A DNA stretch of 64,000 bases from Candidatus Eisenbergiella merdavium (GTDB lineage: Bacteria; Bacillota; Clostridia; Lachnospirales; Lachnospiraceae), in the NCBI GenBank assembly GCA_019119595.1, contig DWWS01000055.1, forward strand, positions 1 to 64,000. The letters are read 5' to 3'. Below the pieces are notes generated by a model. The model did not search any database. It had not been told where the DNA came from and worked only from the letters and a program-made list of their open reading frames with translations. The translations under genes were made by a program, and so were the position numbers. Of the stretch, positions 14,487-23,584 are shown piece by piece (position 1 is the first letter of the stretch; each line of letters starts with the position of its first letter).

Positions 14487-15668
14487 ATGAGAGATATGAA
14501 TAAAAAGATAGGAGTCTGCTGCGAATATAAACAAAAGAATTACGGCAGTATGCTTCAGGCGCTGGCGACCGTATTGCAGCTGGAAAAATTGGGATATGAT
14601 TACGAAATTATCGATTACAGCAGGAAATTAACGCCGGATCTGCTGATCCGGTCTTTGAGGAGAATCCCGGAAGAGATTCCGGGGATGGTCAGAAGATTTG
14701 GCGAAAAACAGAAAAGAAAAAAATATCCGGAATTGGAGAAAGCAATCGGACAGCGCAATCTGTGCTTTCAGGATTTCAGCGCCCGGCATTTTACAAAAAA
14801 ATCGCAAAAAATCGACACCTTTGCCCAGCTTCGGAAGGCCGCAGAGGAATATTCAGCCGTGCTGGTTGGAAGCGATCAGCTTTGGCTGCCGAAAGGATAT
14901 TCTACAGGCTTTTTCAATCTGTTGTTTGTGCCGGATCACATTCCCAGGATCGCGTACGCAACAAGCTTCGGAGTAAGTGGAATACCGGCTTCCAGGGAAA
15001 AAATCGCAAGAAAGTTTTTAAATCGTATTGATTACATAAGCGTGCGGGAGCTGCAGGCTGCAGCAATTGTCAAAGATCTGACGGGAAGAGAGGTAAAAAC
15101 CGTTGTAGATCCTACGCTGCTGTTTCAGGGCCGCGAGTGGGAAACGATCGTACCGGAACGTCAGATGAAACAACTGCAGGGGAAAAAATATATTTTCTGC
15201 TATTTCCTTGGAAATAATCCGGAGCACCGCATAGAAGCGGAAAAATTAAGTAAGGCGACGGGGTGTGAAATTGTTTTTATTCCACATCTGGATGAGTTTA
15301 TTGCCAGTGATATGAATTTTGGAGACGTTCAGCTATTTCAGATTGGCCCGGAGGAATTTATAAACCTGATCAGAAATGCGGAGTATGTTTGTACGGATTC
15401 CTTCCATGGCAGCGTATTCTCCATTTTAAATCATAAGCAGTTCGTTACATTTAGCAGGTATGCAGGGAAAGACAGAAATTCCCGAAATTCACGGATAGAC
15501 AGTCTCTTATATCAGACCGGGCTGGAGGAACGCCGGTTTCGGGGGAATATATTGGAGCAGATGAAACGGACGATCGACTATGATGAAGCAGAAAGAAGGA
15601 TTCAGGAAGCAAGAGCCGAGTCGTTGGATTATTTAACGGATGCACTGCAGAAATGCTGTGGGACGTAA
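14487..15668 (+). CDS. Polysaccharide pyruvyl transferase family protein
   Basis: This 393-residue member of the CsaB/WcaK/AmsJ pyruvyl-transferase family has the N-terminal NYGSMLQALAT motif, GSDQLW in the middle, VDPTLL and the C-terminal TDSFHGSVFSI motif. Family members move pyruvate from phosphoenolpyruvate onto a sugar as a ketal, adding negative charge; some relatives act on other groups. The nearby Met codon at 14496 is an alternative start. 55 bp separate it from the next gene. Confidence 0.88.
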   Translation: MRDMNKKIGVCCEYKQKNYGSMLQALATVLQLEKLGYDYEIIDYSRKLTPDLLIRSLRRIPEEIPGMVRRFGEKQKRKKYPELEKAIGQRNLCFQDFSARHFTKKSQKIDTFAQLRKAAEEYSAVLVGSDQLWLPKGYSTGFFNLLFVPDHIPRIAYATSFGVSGIPASREKIARKFLNRIDYISVRELQAAAIVKDLTGREVKTVVDPTLLFQGREWETIVPERQMKQLQGKKYIFCYFLGNNPEHRIEAEKLSKATGCEIVFIPHLDEFIASDMNFGDVQLFQIGPEEFINLIRNAEYVCTDSFHGSVFSILNHKQFVTFSRYAGKDRNSRNSRIDSLLYQTGLEERRFRGNILEQMKRTIDYDEAERRIQEARAESLDYLTDALQKCCGT

Positions 15669-15723
15669 AGAAATTTGTATTTTATGAAGTCTTGAAAACG
15701 GCGGCTTATGAGGAAATGCTTTT

Positions 15724-16881
15724 ATGAAAAAGAAGATTAAGATACTGCAGCTGGTACCCCTGGGGACAGGTGGGATCACCAATTTGATTTTAAACATAAA
15801 TGAATATCTTGATCGGGATAGATTTGAGTTTGACTATCTGACATTTTATGATCGAAAGGAATTTTATGAAGACAGAGCCTTAAAGTACGGCGGAAAAAAG
15901 TATGTGGTCCCTTTGGATCGGTTTGATAATCAAGTGGTCAGGGCTCTGTTCAAATTTTTCTATGCGGTTAAAGTGATCCGTGAGTGCGGTCCTGATATCA
16001 TTCATATTAACGCTTCTACACCGTACGACATGCTTGTCGGAGTATCGGCTAAAATCGCGGGAACCGGAAAAATTGTGATACATTCACATAATTCCTCAAT
16101 GAAACGCAGGAACTGGGGACAACAGCTTGTAATGAAGGGATGCAGAATATTGATCCCGATGGTTTCGGACTGTAATCTGGCCTGCTCAGAGCTGGCGGCC
16201 CGTTACATGTTTACAAAAGGAATCATTGCGAAAAAGAAATACACTGTGATTCACAATGGAATTGACGTGCAAAAATACCGGTTCTCACCGGAAATACGCA
16301 AAATGTACAGGAAAAAGCTGCAGGCAGAGGAGAATTATATTGTCGGACATGTTGGACGGTTCAGCAGTGCGAAGAATCATAAAAAATTAATTGAGATTTT
16401 CGAACGGTTTTCAGGCAGTTGTCCGGAGGCCAGATTGTTGCTGATCGGAATTGGAGAACTGGAAGCCGAGATCAGGGAAATGGTGAGACGAAAAGGGATC
16501 ATGGAAAAGGTTATTTTTTATGGAGCGACTGCAGAGGTACCTCAATTCCTTCAGGCAATGGATTGCTTTGTGTTTCCATCGTTATATGAAGGACTTCCGA
16601 TAGCTGCGATCGAGGCGCAGGCTGCCGGCCTTCCGGTTTTTATGTCGGATACCATTTCAAAGGAGCTGGCAATTACTTCTCTTGTAAGATATATCCCTCT
16701 GGACGCGCCTGCGGAAAAATGGGCGGATGAGATACTGGCAGTTAAAATGCAGAAGGTCATTCGAAAAGACAGGATAGAAGAAACAAAGAAAGCAGGCTTT
16801 GACGTTGAAGATGCTGCGGAGCAGCTAATGAGGCAATATATCTCTCTGACCGGGATAGAACCAAGGATGAGGACGAAATGA
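15724..16881 (+). CDS. GT4-family glycosyltransferase
   Basis: This 385-residue GT-B enzyme has LVPLGTGGITNLILN at the start, IHINASTPYDML, HSHNSSMKR, IHNGIDVQKY, VGHVGRFSSAKNH and the EX7E motif in PSLYEGLPIAAIEAQAAGLP. Together these mark a retaining GT4 transferase using a nucleotide sugar. The next gene's first candidate start overlaps its stop codon. The coding DNA is AT-richer than in the flanking housekeeping genes. Confidence 0.92.
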   Translation: MKKKIKILQLVPLGTGGITNLILNINEYLDRDRFEFDYLTFYDRKEFYEDRALKYGGKKYVVPLDRFDNQVVRALFKFFYAVKVIRECGPDIIHINASTPYDMLVGVSAKIAGTGKIVIHSHNSSMKRRNWGQQLVMKGCRILIPMVSDCNLACSELAARYMFTKGIIAKKKYTVIHNGIDVQKYRFSPEIRKMYRKKLQAEENYIVGHVGRFSSAKNHKKLIEIFERFSGSCPEARLLLIGIGELEAEIREMVRRKGIMEKVIFYGATAEVPQFLQAMDCFVFPSLYEGLPIAAIEAQAAGLPVFMSDTISKELAITSLVRYIPLDAPAEKWADEILAVKMQKVIRKDRIEETKKAGFDVEDAAEQLMRQYISLTGIEPRMRTK

Positions 16882-18074
16882 TGCAAGAGGGGAAAATGCG
16901 GATAAAAACGGTGATACGTTTAAAAAAGAGAAGCAGTGCGTACGCCCTCTTTTTTGCAGCTCAGCTGTCAAGATCATCCGCAGGACTGAAAACAATAGGA
17001 GCTGTGGATGATCTCATGGTAGTGCTGCAGATCGCCTGCTTCCTGTATTGCTTCCTGAACCGTATAAAAAGAAAAAGATTTTCCATGCTGGATCTTTCCG
17101 TCATTTCCTTCTATCTGTGCCTGTTTATTTCCACGGTAATGGTAAGCAGGGACTTTTTCAGCTGGCTGACCTATTCGCTGCAGGGAGCGGGAGCCATATT
17201 TCTGATAGAGGATATGATGGCAAATGATGAGAAGGAAAGCATTCTTGTGATCCGCAACGTGAGCTTTTTTTTTCTCCTCTGCAATTTGGCCTCTGTGATC
17301 ATGGCTCCGGCCGGGTTTTTTGGTGACCTTTATTTTTTAGGCGCGAGGATCGGTTTTACACCCTTCTGTATTATGGCGGTGGTTTCTGCGCTATTAGGCG
17401 ATTATATTGTGAATGGCAAAAAAATATCCATCACGTCCGGCGCGGTCATCCTGGCCGCAGTTGTGAATGTTGCAGCAGTAAGGGTATCGACAGGAATATT
17501 GGGTTTGGCTTTATTGGCCTGTATGACCGCCGCAGGTTTACTGCTCTGCGGGATAAGAAAGCAGAGCATGGTGTATCTGTTGTCCTACGGGATTCCAAGC
17601 CTTGTATGGTTTGTGATCGTATTGAAAGGAAGGACGGATATCTTTCAGATAATCCTTTCTATTGTAGGAGAGGATTTGACGTTTAACGGAAGGACCCTTA
17701 TCTGGGAAATGGCTTTACGGTATATTTCAGAGAAACCTTTTTGGGGATATGGGGTAACAGCGCTGGGAGACTTTTATATTGCCGCATATATAAAACAAAG
17801 AAGTCTTCCCGCCCATGATGAATTGCTGAATCTGCTGTATCAGGGTGGAGTTGCCGCTTTCATCTGTTGGAATATTTTATATTTTGTGGTTGGACATGCG
17901 CTTAAAAGGTGTCGGGAAAATTATATCATCGTCCTGATGTCAGCCGCTGTTTTTTCCTTTTTATGTATCATGATCACGGAGATCCAGTCCCAAAAGGCAA
18001 TTATTTTCATGGTGATCGCGCTGGCCTATCAGTTGGCAGTCAATCATTCGATGGAGACGAAGGAACATGTGTAG
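16878..18074 (+). CDS. Wzy-like polysaccharide polymerase (O-antigen ligase family)
   Basis: This 398-residue integral membrane protein has about ten hydrophobic segments and an extracytoplasmic loop containing FNGRTLIWEMALRYI and PFWGYG, followed by PAHDELLNLLYQGG. That is the usual signature of the Wzy_C/O-antigen polymerase family. It would join repeat units on the outer face after export by the Wzx-like flippase. The start is ambiguous: ATG at 16878 overlaps the previous stop, and ATG at 16896 has AGAGGGGA. The end overlaps the next gene by 8 bp. Confidence 0.88.
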   Translation: MMQEGKMRIKTVIRLKKRSSAYALFFAAQLSRSSAGLKTIGAVDDLMVVLQIACFLYCFLNRIKRKRFSMLDLSVISFYLCLFISTVMVSRDFFSWLTYSLQGAGAIFLIEDMMANDEKESILVIRNVSFFFLLCNLASVIMAPAGFFGDLYFLGARIGFTPFCIMAVVSALLGDYIVNGKKISITSGAVILAAVVNVAAVRVSTGILGLALLACMTAAGLLLCGIRKQSMVYLLSYGIPSLVWFVIVLKGRTDIFQIILSIVGEDLTFNGRTLIWEMALRYISEKPFWGYGVTALGDFYIAAYIKQRSLPAHDELLNLLYQGGVAAFICWNILYFVVGHALKRCRENYIIVLMSAAVFSFLCIMITEIQSQKAIIFMVIALAYQLAVNHSMETKEHV

Positions 18075-19101
18075 GTTTTCCATTGTAGTACCGGTCTATC
18101 AGGCGGAAAAATATCTGGAGGAATGTATCTGCTCCATATTGAAGCAGGAGAAAGAAAGCTGGGAATTGATACTGGTAGATGATGGAGCTTCGGATGGAAG
18201 TCCGGAGATATGCGATCGCTACGCGGGAAAGTATCCCCAGATCAAAGTCCTGCATCAGCAAAATACGGGACCTCTGCTCGCAAGATGCAGAGGCTTTGAA
18301 AAGGCAAAGGGGACTTATCTGCTCAGCCTGGATGCGGATGACCGTCTCTCAGAGCAGGCGTTGAAGCGGCTGGATGAGACATTGGAGCAGGAAGATGCGG
18401 ACATATTGATCTTTGGCTACCAAAGGCTGGACGAGGATTGCAAAAAGAAAAAGCAAGGCTACCGTCTGAAAAATGAGCTGTATGAAGGCGGGCAGAAAAC
18501 AGAGCTGTTTTTAGAGCTTTGGGAGAAAAATTCCTTTAACCTGGTTTGGAATAAGGTGTTTCGTACGGATTTTGTGCGTCAGAGGCTCCGGGTCCCGGAA
18601 GAATTGAAAAAGGTAAAAACGGGAGACGACGCCGTTATTGTGACTCCGCTGCTGCTTCAGGCTAATAAGATCAGAACGATAAGCGAAATATTATACGAAT
18701 ATCGTACCGTCCCGGAGAGCATATCCAGAAGCTTTAACAGGCAGAAAGGGCAGGACGTTCTATTATACAGAACCTATATGTTCAAGCAGCTGCAGCAGGC
18801 CGGGATGATGAATGAGAAAATAGAAAAGAGATTTTATGAGGTTACCTGCAAGACCATGAGCTACATATTATCACAATGTGCCAGAAGCAGCATGGGAAAA
18901 GAAAAGCTTGATTTTATAAGAGGCCTGATAGAGTCCCGATTGTATCAGGAAAGCCTGCCCTATTCGAAAACGGCAGGTTTTTCAAGAAGAAAAAGAGCAT
19001 CCTTCTGGCTGTTAAGGCACAGACTGTTTCGGCCGTTCATCTGGTATGAATGTGTACAGGCTTCCGCGAAGAGAATCTGTTTGAAATACATAAAAAAATA
19101 A
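18067..19101 (+). CDS. GT2-family glycosyltransferase
   Basis: This 344-residue GT-A enzyme has FSIVVPVYQAEKYLEECI, LVDDGASDGS and the metal-binding SLDADDR motif, all in the expected order in the first 100 residues. The C-terminal half carries SFNLVWNKVFRTDF, where capsular GT2 enzymes bind the acceptor. It probably adds one sugar to the repeat unit. It overlaps the polymerase stop by 8 bp, indicating coupling. Confidence 0.92.
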   Translation: MCRFSIVVPVYQAEKYLEECICSILKQEKESWELILVDDGASDGSPEICDRYAGKYPQIKVLHQQNTGPLLARCRGFEKAKGTYLLSLDADDRLSEQALKRLDETLEQEDADILIFGYQRLDEDCKKKKQGYRLKNELYEGGQKTELFLELWEKNSFNLVWNKVFRTDFVRQRLRVPEELKKVKTGDDAVIVTPLLLQANKIRTISEILYEYRTVPESISRSFNRQKGQDVLLYRTYMFKQLQQAGMMNEKIEKRFYEVTCKTMSYILSQCARSSMGKEKLDFIRGLIESRLYQESLPYSKTAGFSRRKRASFWLLRHRLFRPFIWYECVQASAKRICLKYIKK

Positions 19102-19126
19102 AGCTTCTGCAAAGGGGATAAAAAAT

Positions 19127-20110
19127 ATGGAGACCATGGTATCAATATTGACCACCGCATATAATCATGCGCCATACATAGCTCAAACGCTGGAAAGCTT
19201 CCTCATGCAGAAAACGGAATTCCCTTTTGAGATCGTGATCCATGACGATGCCTCCACAGATGGAACCGCAGACATTATTCGGAGCTATGCGGAGAAATAT
19301 CCTGAGATCATTCATCCCATATTCCAAACAGAGAATCAGTATTCAAAGGGTGTAGACGTTTATGGCTTTATGCTTCCGCTGGTCAGGGGAAAGTACATCG
19401 CCCAGTGCGAGGGCGACGATTACTGGTGTGACGAACGGAAGCTGCAGAAGCAGGTAGATTACATGGAAGCACATCCCGAATGCTCCTATTGCTTCTGCAA
19501 TTCCTACAATGTGGATCTGAACTCACAGGTCATAAAGGAAGTGAGTCCGGTGAACCAAAGCAGGGTATTATCAAGCCGGGAAATGATAGCGAAGCCGGAA
19601 ATTTATCTTGCGACAGCGGGCACCTTGTATCGGACGAAGGATTCCATAGATTTTCCAAAGGAAATGCTTGCCGGAGAGGCCGGAGATATTCCCCTGCGAA
19701 ATTTTCTGATGCTTCGCGGAAACGCTTATGGCTTTGCTGAGCGTATGGTCTGCTATCGTGTCATGGTGCCGGGCTCCTGCTCTGACCGGTACGCGAGGGA
19801 ATTGAAAAAGGATCCGGAGAGCATTATCAGAAAAAACCGCGCATATCTGGACTTCTATGAGAAGTTTGACGAATATACAGAGGGAAGATATCATCAGGAG
19901 CTGCTGCCTAATATCAATGAACATCTGTTTCTGATTTACCGGCTGGAATCAAACTGGAAGAAGCTGAGAAAGCCGCCTTTCCGGGAGCGGCTGGACAGGC
20001 TGCCCGCGAAGCAGAAGGCGATCCTGTTCACAAAATATTATCTTCCATGGCTGGTAAAAGGCTATCGGATGATGCGTTATGGAAAAAGAGGATTGGAGAA
20101 AAAGTATTGA
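19127..20110 (+). CDS. GT2-family glycosyltransferase
   Basis: This 327-residue GT-A enzyme starts MVSILTTAYNHAPYIAQTLE and has HDDASTDGT and CEGDDYW as donor and metal sites. It is typical of the WaaE/KdtX-like branch in which the acid motif is EGDD rather than DADD. The sequence AAAGGGGATAAAAAAT precedes the start. The following gene starts within its stop codon (TGATG), giving translational coupling. Confidence 0.92.
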   Translation: METMVSILTTAYNHAPYIAQTLESFLMQKTEFPFEIVIHDDASTDGTADIIRSYAEKYPEIIHPIFQTENQYSKGVDVYGFMLPLVRGKYIAQCEGDDYWCDERKLQKQVDYMEAHPECSYCFCNSYNVDLNSQVIKEVSPVNQSRVLSSREMIAKPEIYLATAGTLYRTKDSIDFPKEMLAGEAGDIPLRNFLMLRGNAYGFAERMVCYRVMVPGSCSDRYARELKKDPESIIRKNRAYLDFYEKFDEYTEGRYHQELLPNINEHLFLIYRLESNWKKLRKPPFRERLDRLPAKQKAILFTKYYLPWLVKGYRMMRYGKRGLEKKY

Positions 20111-21057
20111 TGCGAGGAAAGACAGCCCAGCCTCTGGTCAGCGTGATCGTACCTGTATATGGGGTTGAAAAGTATCTGAGAAAATGCCTTACAAGCATTG
20201 TAGAACAGACCTACTCGAATTTAAATATCGTTCTCGTTGACGACGGCTCTCCGGACCGATGCGGAAGCATCTGTGATGAATTCGCGCGGCTGGATGAGAG
20301 GATCCGCGTGATCCATCAGGAAAACAGAGGGCTTTCCGAAGCCAGAAACACAGGAATAAAAGAGGCCAGAGGAGAATATCTGAGCTTTGTGGATTCGGAC
20401 GATTACCTTGCCCCTGAAATGATCGGGCGTCTGATGGAGGCTGTAAAAAGGACGGGCGCACAGATAGCCGCCTGTAATTTCGTTTATGAATTTGAAGAGG
20501 GCTATGCGGAGACGGAAGGAGGGCGCGGCAAAGGCGGGCAGTATCAAATATCGGAAGAGGGAGTCCTTTCCGGAGCAGAAATGATGAAGCTGATGCCAAA
20601 AGGAAAATATGCCTTTTGCGAAATTTTCTGCAATAAGCTTTTTAACAGAAATTTGTTTCGAGAGATCAAGTTTCCAAAAGGGAAGCTCCACGAAGACGAA
20701 TATATCTGCCACAGGGTGCTGTATCCCTGTGAAAAGGTGGCGGTGGTTCCGTATGTCGGCTATCATTACCTGCAGCGAAAAAGCAGCATTATGGGGCAAA
20801 AGGGGAGCGATCTGCATCTGATAGGGGCATATCTTGACCGGGTCGCGTATCTGGCTGAAAGGGAAGAAAAAGACCTGACGCTGTATCATGAGGGACTGCT
20901 GCTTAGCGCGGTAAAGCGGGCGGAAAAAACAGACGGGAACCTGGCGCTCAGAAAGCTGAAATATGAATATTTTGAATTATTTTATTCTCTATATCGGAGA
21001 AAATGGGTCTCGCTTTTGGCATTGTGCAAACGCTTTATAAGATGCCTGATCATCTGA
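20110..21057 (+). CDS. GT2-family glycosyltransferase
   Basis: This 315-residue GT-A enzyme has SVIVPVYGVEKYLRKCLTSI, LVDDGSPDRCG, SEARNTGI and FVDSDDYL, the classic EpsJ/CpsI-like set. FCEIFCNKLFNRNLF and HEDEYICHR follow in the acceptor half. The start at 20110 is preferred to an upstream Met at 20047 because it overlaps the previous stop (TGATG) and begins right before the conserved domain. The end precedes a gene with an unusual TTG start. Confidence 0.9.
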   Translation: MRGKTAQPLVSVIVPVYGVEKYLRKCLTSIVEQTYSNLNIVLVDDGSPDRCGSICDEFARLDERIRVIHQENRGLSEARNTGIKEARGEYLSFVDSDDYLAPEMIGRLMEAVKRTGAQIAACNFVYEFEEGYAETEGGRGKGGQYQISEEGVLSGAEMMKLMPKGKYAFCEIFCNKLFNRNLFREIKFPKGKLHEDEYICHRVLYPCEKVAVVPYVGYHYLQRKSSIMGQKGSDLHLIGAYLDRVAYLAEREEKDLTLYHEGLLLSAVKRAEKTDGNLALRKLKYEYFELFYSLYRRKWVSLLALCKRFIRCLII

Positions 21058-21074
21058 CCGGGGAGGAGTTTGAT

Positions 21075-22142
21075 TTGAAAGACGATAATATCTTTTTCAG
21101 CGTGATCGTCCTGGCGTATCAGGTAAAGGATTACATTGCGCAATGTCTGGATTCGGTTCTCTGCCAGACATATCAGAATTTTGAAATTATCCTGGTAAAT
21201 CCCCATTCATCGGACGGAACAGACGGGCTTTGCCTGGAATATCAAAAAAAACATGGAAATATACGCATATTAAAAACAGAAAACAGGGGACAGCTTTTGA
21301 ACCGCATCAGCGGATTTGCGGAAGCAAAGGGAGACTATCTGCTCTGTCTGGACGGAGATGATTACTGGGAGAAGAATCTGCTGGAGACGGTTTGCCTGGG
21401 AATCCGCGAGCATGGAGGCGACTGGGTTATTTTCGGGCATGAGAGGGTCCGCGGCGGAAAGGTGATCGGACGTACGGAGCATATTTTTCCCGATGGGACC
21501 GTATTGGAAGGAGAAGAAAAGAAGAAGGTATACGAAAAGCTGATCGCGGGAAGGCCGCTGAATACAATGTGGGAAAAGGCGCTCTCAAGGGAATTGTTCG
21601 GAAGGATAATGCGGGAAGAGGATTTTCTGCAGTATCAGTCCGTCCGCTCCTGTGAAGATCTCCTGTTTAACTGCCATGCGGCATGGCGCTCCGCGCGCAT
21701 CCTTTACCTGGATTTTTCTCCGTACCGGTACAGAATGCGCGCGGACAGCGTCACACATGTGTTTCGCCCGGCGGAGCTGGACGATTATCTTCTGGTTAAA
21801 AAAAGAGTCCGGGAATTTATGACAAAATGGCAGATGGAGGACGAAAACTGCCGCAGTATGTTTTATTCCGGTCTGTTCCGGTTTTTTGCCGACTGGATAT
21901 ACCGGTGCGCGATTTCGGGCGTGACCGCTGAAGAAAAAAGGGGGTTATACGGAAGGCTGAGGCAGGAGGCTCTGTATTTAGAAGCCTTAAGATACCGGAA
22001 AAACGTCAGGATCCACATGAGACACAGGCTGTTTGAGCTCCTGTTCAGGCATGGTGATTGGGGGCTGCGGATTTATACAAAGGCTTTCCTGCTTTTCAGG
22101 AAATACAACAGAAAGAGAAGAACCGAGGTGAACATGCCGTGA
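21075..22142 (+). CDS. GT2-family glycosyltransferase with altered donor motif
   Basis: This 355-residue GT-A enzyme begins FFSVIVLAYQVKDYIAQCLD and has LDGDDYW for metal binding. The first acidic motif, normally VDDGSxDG, reads VNPHSSDG: the aspartates that hold the nucleotide are replaced by Asn and Pro. It may use a different donor pose or be weakly active. The TTG at 21075 is taken as start because GGGGAGGAG lies 6 bases upstream; earlier in-frame ATGs lie within the previous gene and lack a site. Confidence 0.82.
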   Translation: MKDDNIFFSVIVLAYQVKDYIAQCLDSVLCQTYQNFEIILVNPHSSDGTDGLCLEYQKKHGNIRILKTENRGQLLNRISGFAEAKGDYLLCLDGDDYWEKNLLETVCLGIREHGGDWVIFGHERVRGGKVIGRTEHIFPDGTVLEGEEKKKVYEKLIAGRPLNTMWEKALSRELFGRIMREEDFLQYQSVRSCEDLLFNCHAAWRSARILYLDFSPYRYRMRADSVTHVFRPAELDDYLLVKKRVREFMTKWQMEDENCRSMFYSGLFRFFADWIYRCAISGVTAEEKRGLYGRLRQEALYLEALRYRKNVRIHMRHRLFELLFRHGDWGLRIYTKAFLLFRKYNRKRRTEVNMP

Positions 22143-22144
22143 CG

Positions 22145-23572
22145 ATGAAAAAAACCGTACTTTCCAATATGCTGTGGCGTCTGGCGGAGCGCTGCGGCGC
22201 GCAGGGAGTTTCCTTTGTCGTATCCCTGATACTTGCGCGTATTCTGCTTCCGGAGGCATACGGCGTGGTGTCTCTGATCACGGTGTTCACATCTATTTTG
22301 AATCTGTTCATCGACAGCGGCTTTAAAAACGCGCTGATCCAGAAGAAGGATGCGGATCAGCTGGATTTTTCCACGGTATTCTATTTTAATATCGCGATGG
22401 GCGTCCTTTTATACGGGATGATGTTTGCCGTATCGCCTTTTATCGCGGCATTTTATGACAGACCGTATATGGTTCCTTACATCCGGGTGATGTCGCTGAC
22501 GCTGGTATTCGGCGGGATCAACGGAGTTCAGCAGGCCATTGTCGCCAGAAGGATGCAGTTTAAGCGTTTTTTTTATGCGACGCTTACCGGCACGTTATTT
22601 TCGGCGGCGGTAGGGATCGCGATGGCGTATATGCAGATGGGCGTGTGGGCTTTGATCGCGCAGAGGCTCATCAATCAGGCCATTGATACCGTTTTTCTGT
22701 GGTTTACGGTCCGCTGGCGGCCGTCTCTTCGGTTTTCCGGAAAGCGGCTTCGTCCCATGTTTGATTACGGAAGTAAGCTTCTGCTTTCCGCCTTTGCCAA
22801 TACGATCATGGAGAACCTGACGGGGCTGATCGTCGGAAAGGTATATACGGCCGAGCTGCTTGCCTATTACGACAAGGGAAGGAACATTCCCAATCTGGTG
22901 GTTCAGAATCTTCAGGCAGCGGTGCAGAGCGTACTGTTTCCCGTGATCGCGGAAAAGCAGGACCAAAGGGAGCAGGTGAAGAAGATCCTCCGGAAATCCA
23001 TTATGACGAGCACCTATTGTATCTTTCCCTGCATGACGGGGATTGCCGTCTGCGCGGAGCCGCTGGTGAGAGTGCTTTATACCGAAAAATGGATCGCCAT
23101 GGTTCCGTATCTGCGGCTTTGGTGCTTCTGCTTTGCCTTCTATCTCTGGCATACAGCGAATCTGCAGGTGATCCAGGCGCTTGGGCGAAGCGATATTTTC
23201 CTGAGGATAGAGGTTCTTAAGCAGTTTCTTTCCCTTGCGGGCATTCTTCTTGCGGCGCGGTTTGGAGTGCTGGCGATGCTGGCTGCGGCCTGTATTGTCG
23301 CCGTGCTCAGCCTGTATATCAATGCCGCCCCGAACGTCCGGCTGGCGGGTTACGGCTTTTGGGAGCAGCTAAAGGATGTGCTCCCGGTCATCGGACTGAA
23401 CCTGCTGATGGGAATTGCGGTTTATCTGATTGGGGCCGTTCCCATGCCGGATATTGTCCGGCTTGCTGTGCAGATATCGACGGGAGTCGCCGTTTATGCG
23501 GGAGGCTCATGCCTGCTGAAGCTGGAGATATTCCGATATTTATGGAAAACGGTAAAGGAGCTTATTCACTGA
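22145..23572 (+). CDS. Wzx-like polysaccharide flippase (MOP superfamily)
   Basis: This 475-residue membrane protein has about twelve to fourteen hydrophobic segments. It opens MLWRLAERCGAQGVSFVVSL, continues ILARILLPEAYGVVSL and has a DSGFKNALIQKK loop, as in the TuaB/Wzx branch of the oligosaccharide flippases. It would move the lipid-linked repeat unit to the outer face for the Wzy-like polymerase. ATG at 22145 follows GAGGTGAACATGCC; a GTG at 22139 overlapping the previous stop is possible. Confidence 0.92.
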   Translation: MKKTVLSNMLWRLAERCGAQGVSFVVSLILARILLPEAYGVVSLITVFTSILNLFIDSGFKNALIQKKDADQLDFSTVFYFNIAMGVLLYGMMFAVSPFIAAFYDRPYMVPYIRVMSLTLVFGGINGVQQAIVARRMQFKRFFYATLTGTLFSAAVGIAMAYMQMGVWALIAQRLINQAIDTVFLWFTVRWRPSLRFSGKRLRPMFDYGSKLLLSAFANTIMENLTGLIVGKVYTAELLAYYDKGRNIPNLVVQNLQAAVQSVLFPVIAEKQDQREQVKKILRKSIMTSTYCIFPCMTGIAVCAEPLVRVLYTEKWIAMVPYLRLWCFCFAFYLWHTANLQVIQALGRSDIFLRIEVLKQFLSLAGILLAARFGVLAMLAAACIVAVLSLYINAAPNVRLAGYGFWEQLKDVLPVIGLNLLMGIAVYLIGAVPMPDIVRLAVQISTGVAVYAGGSCLLKLEIFRYLWKTVKELIH

Positions 23573-23584
23573 GGAGGAAGGAAA

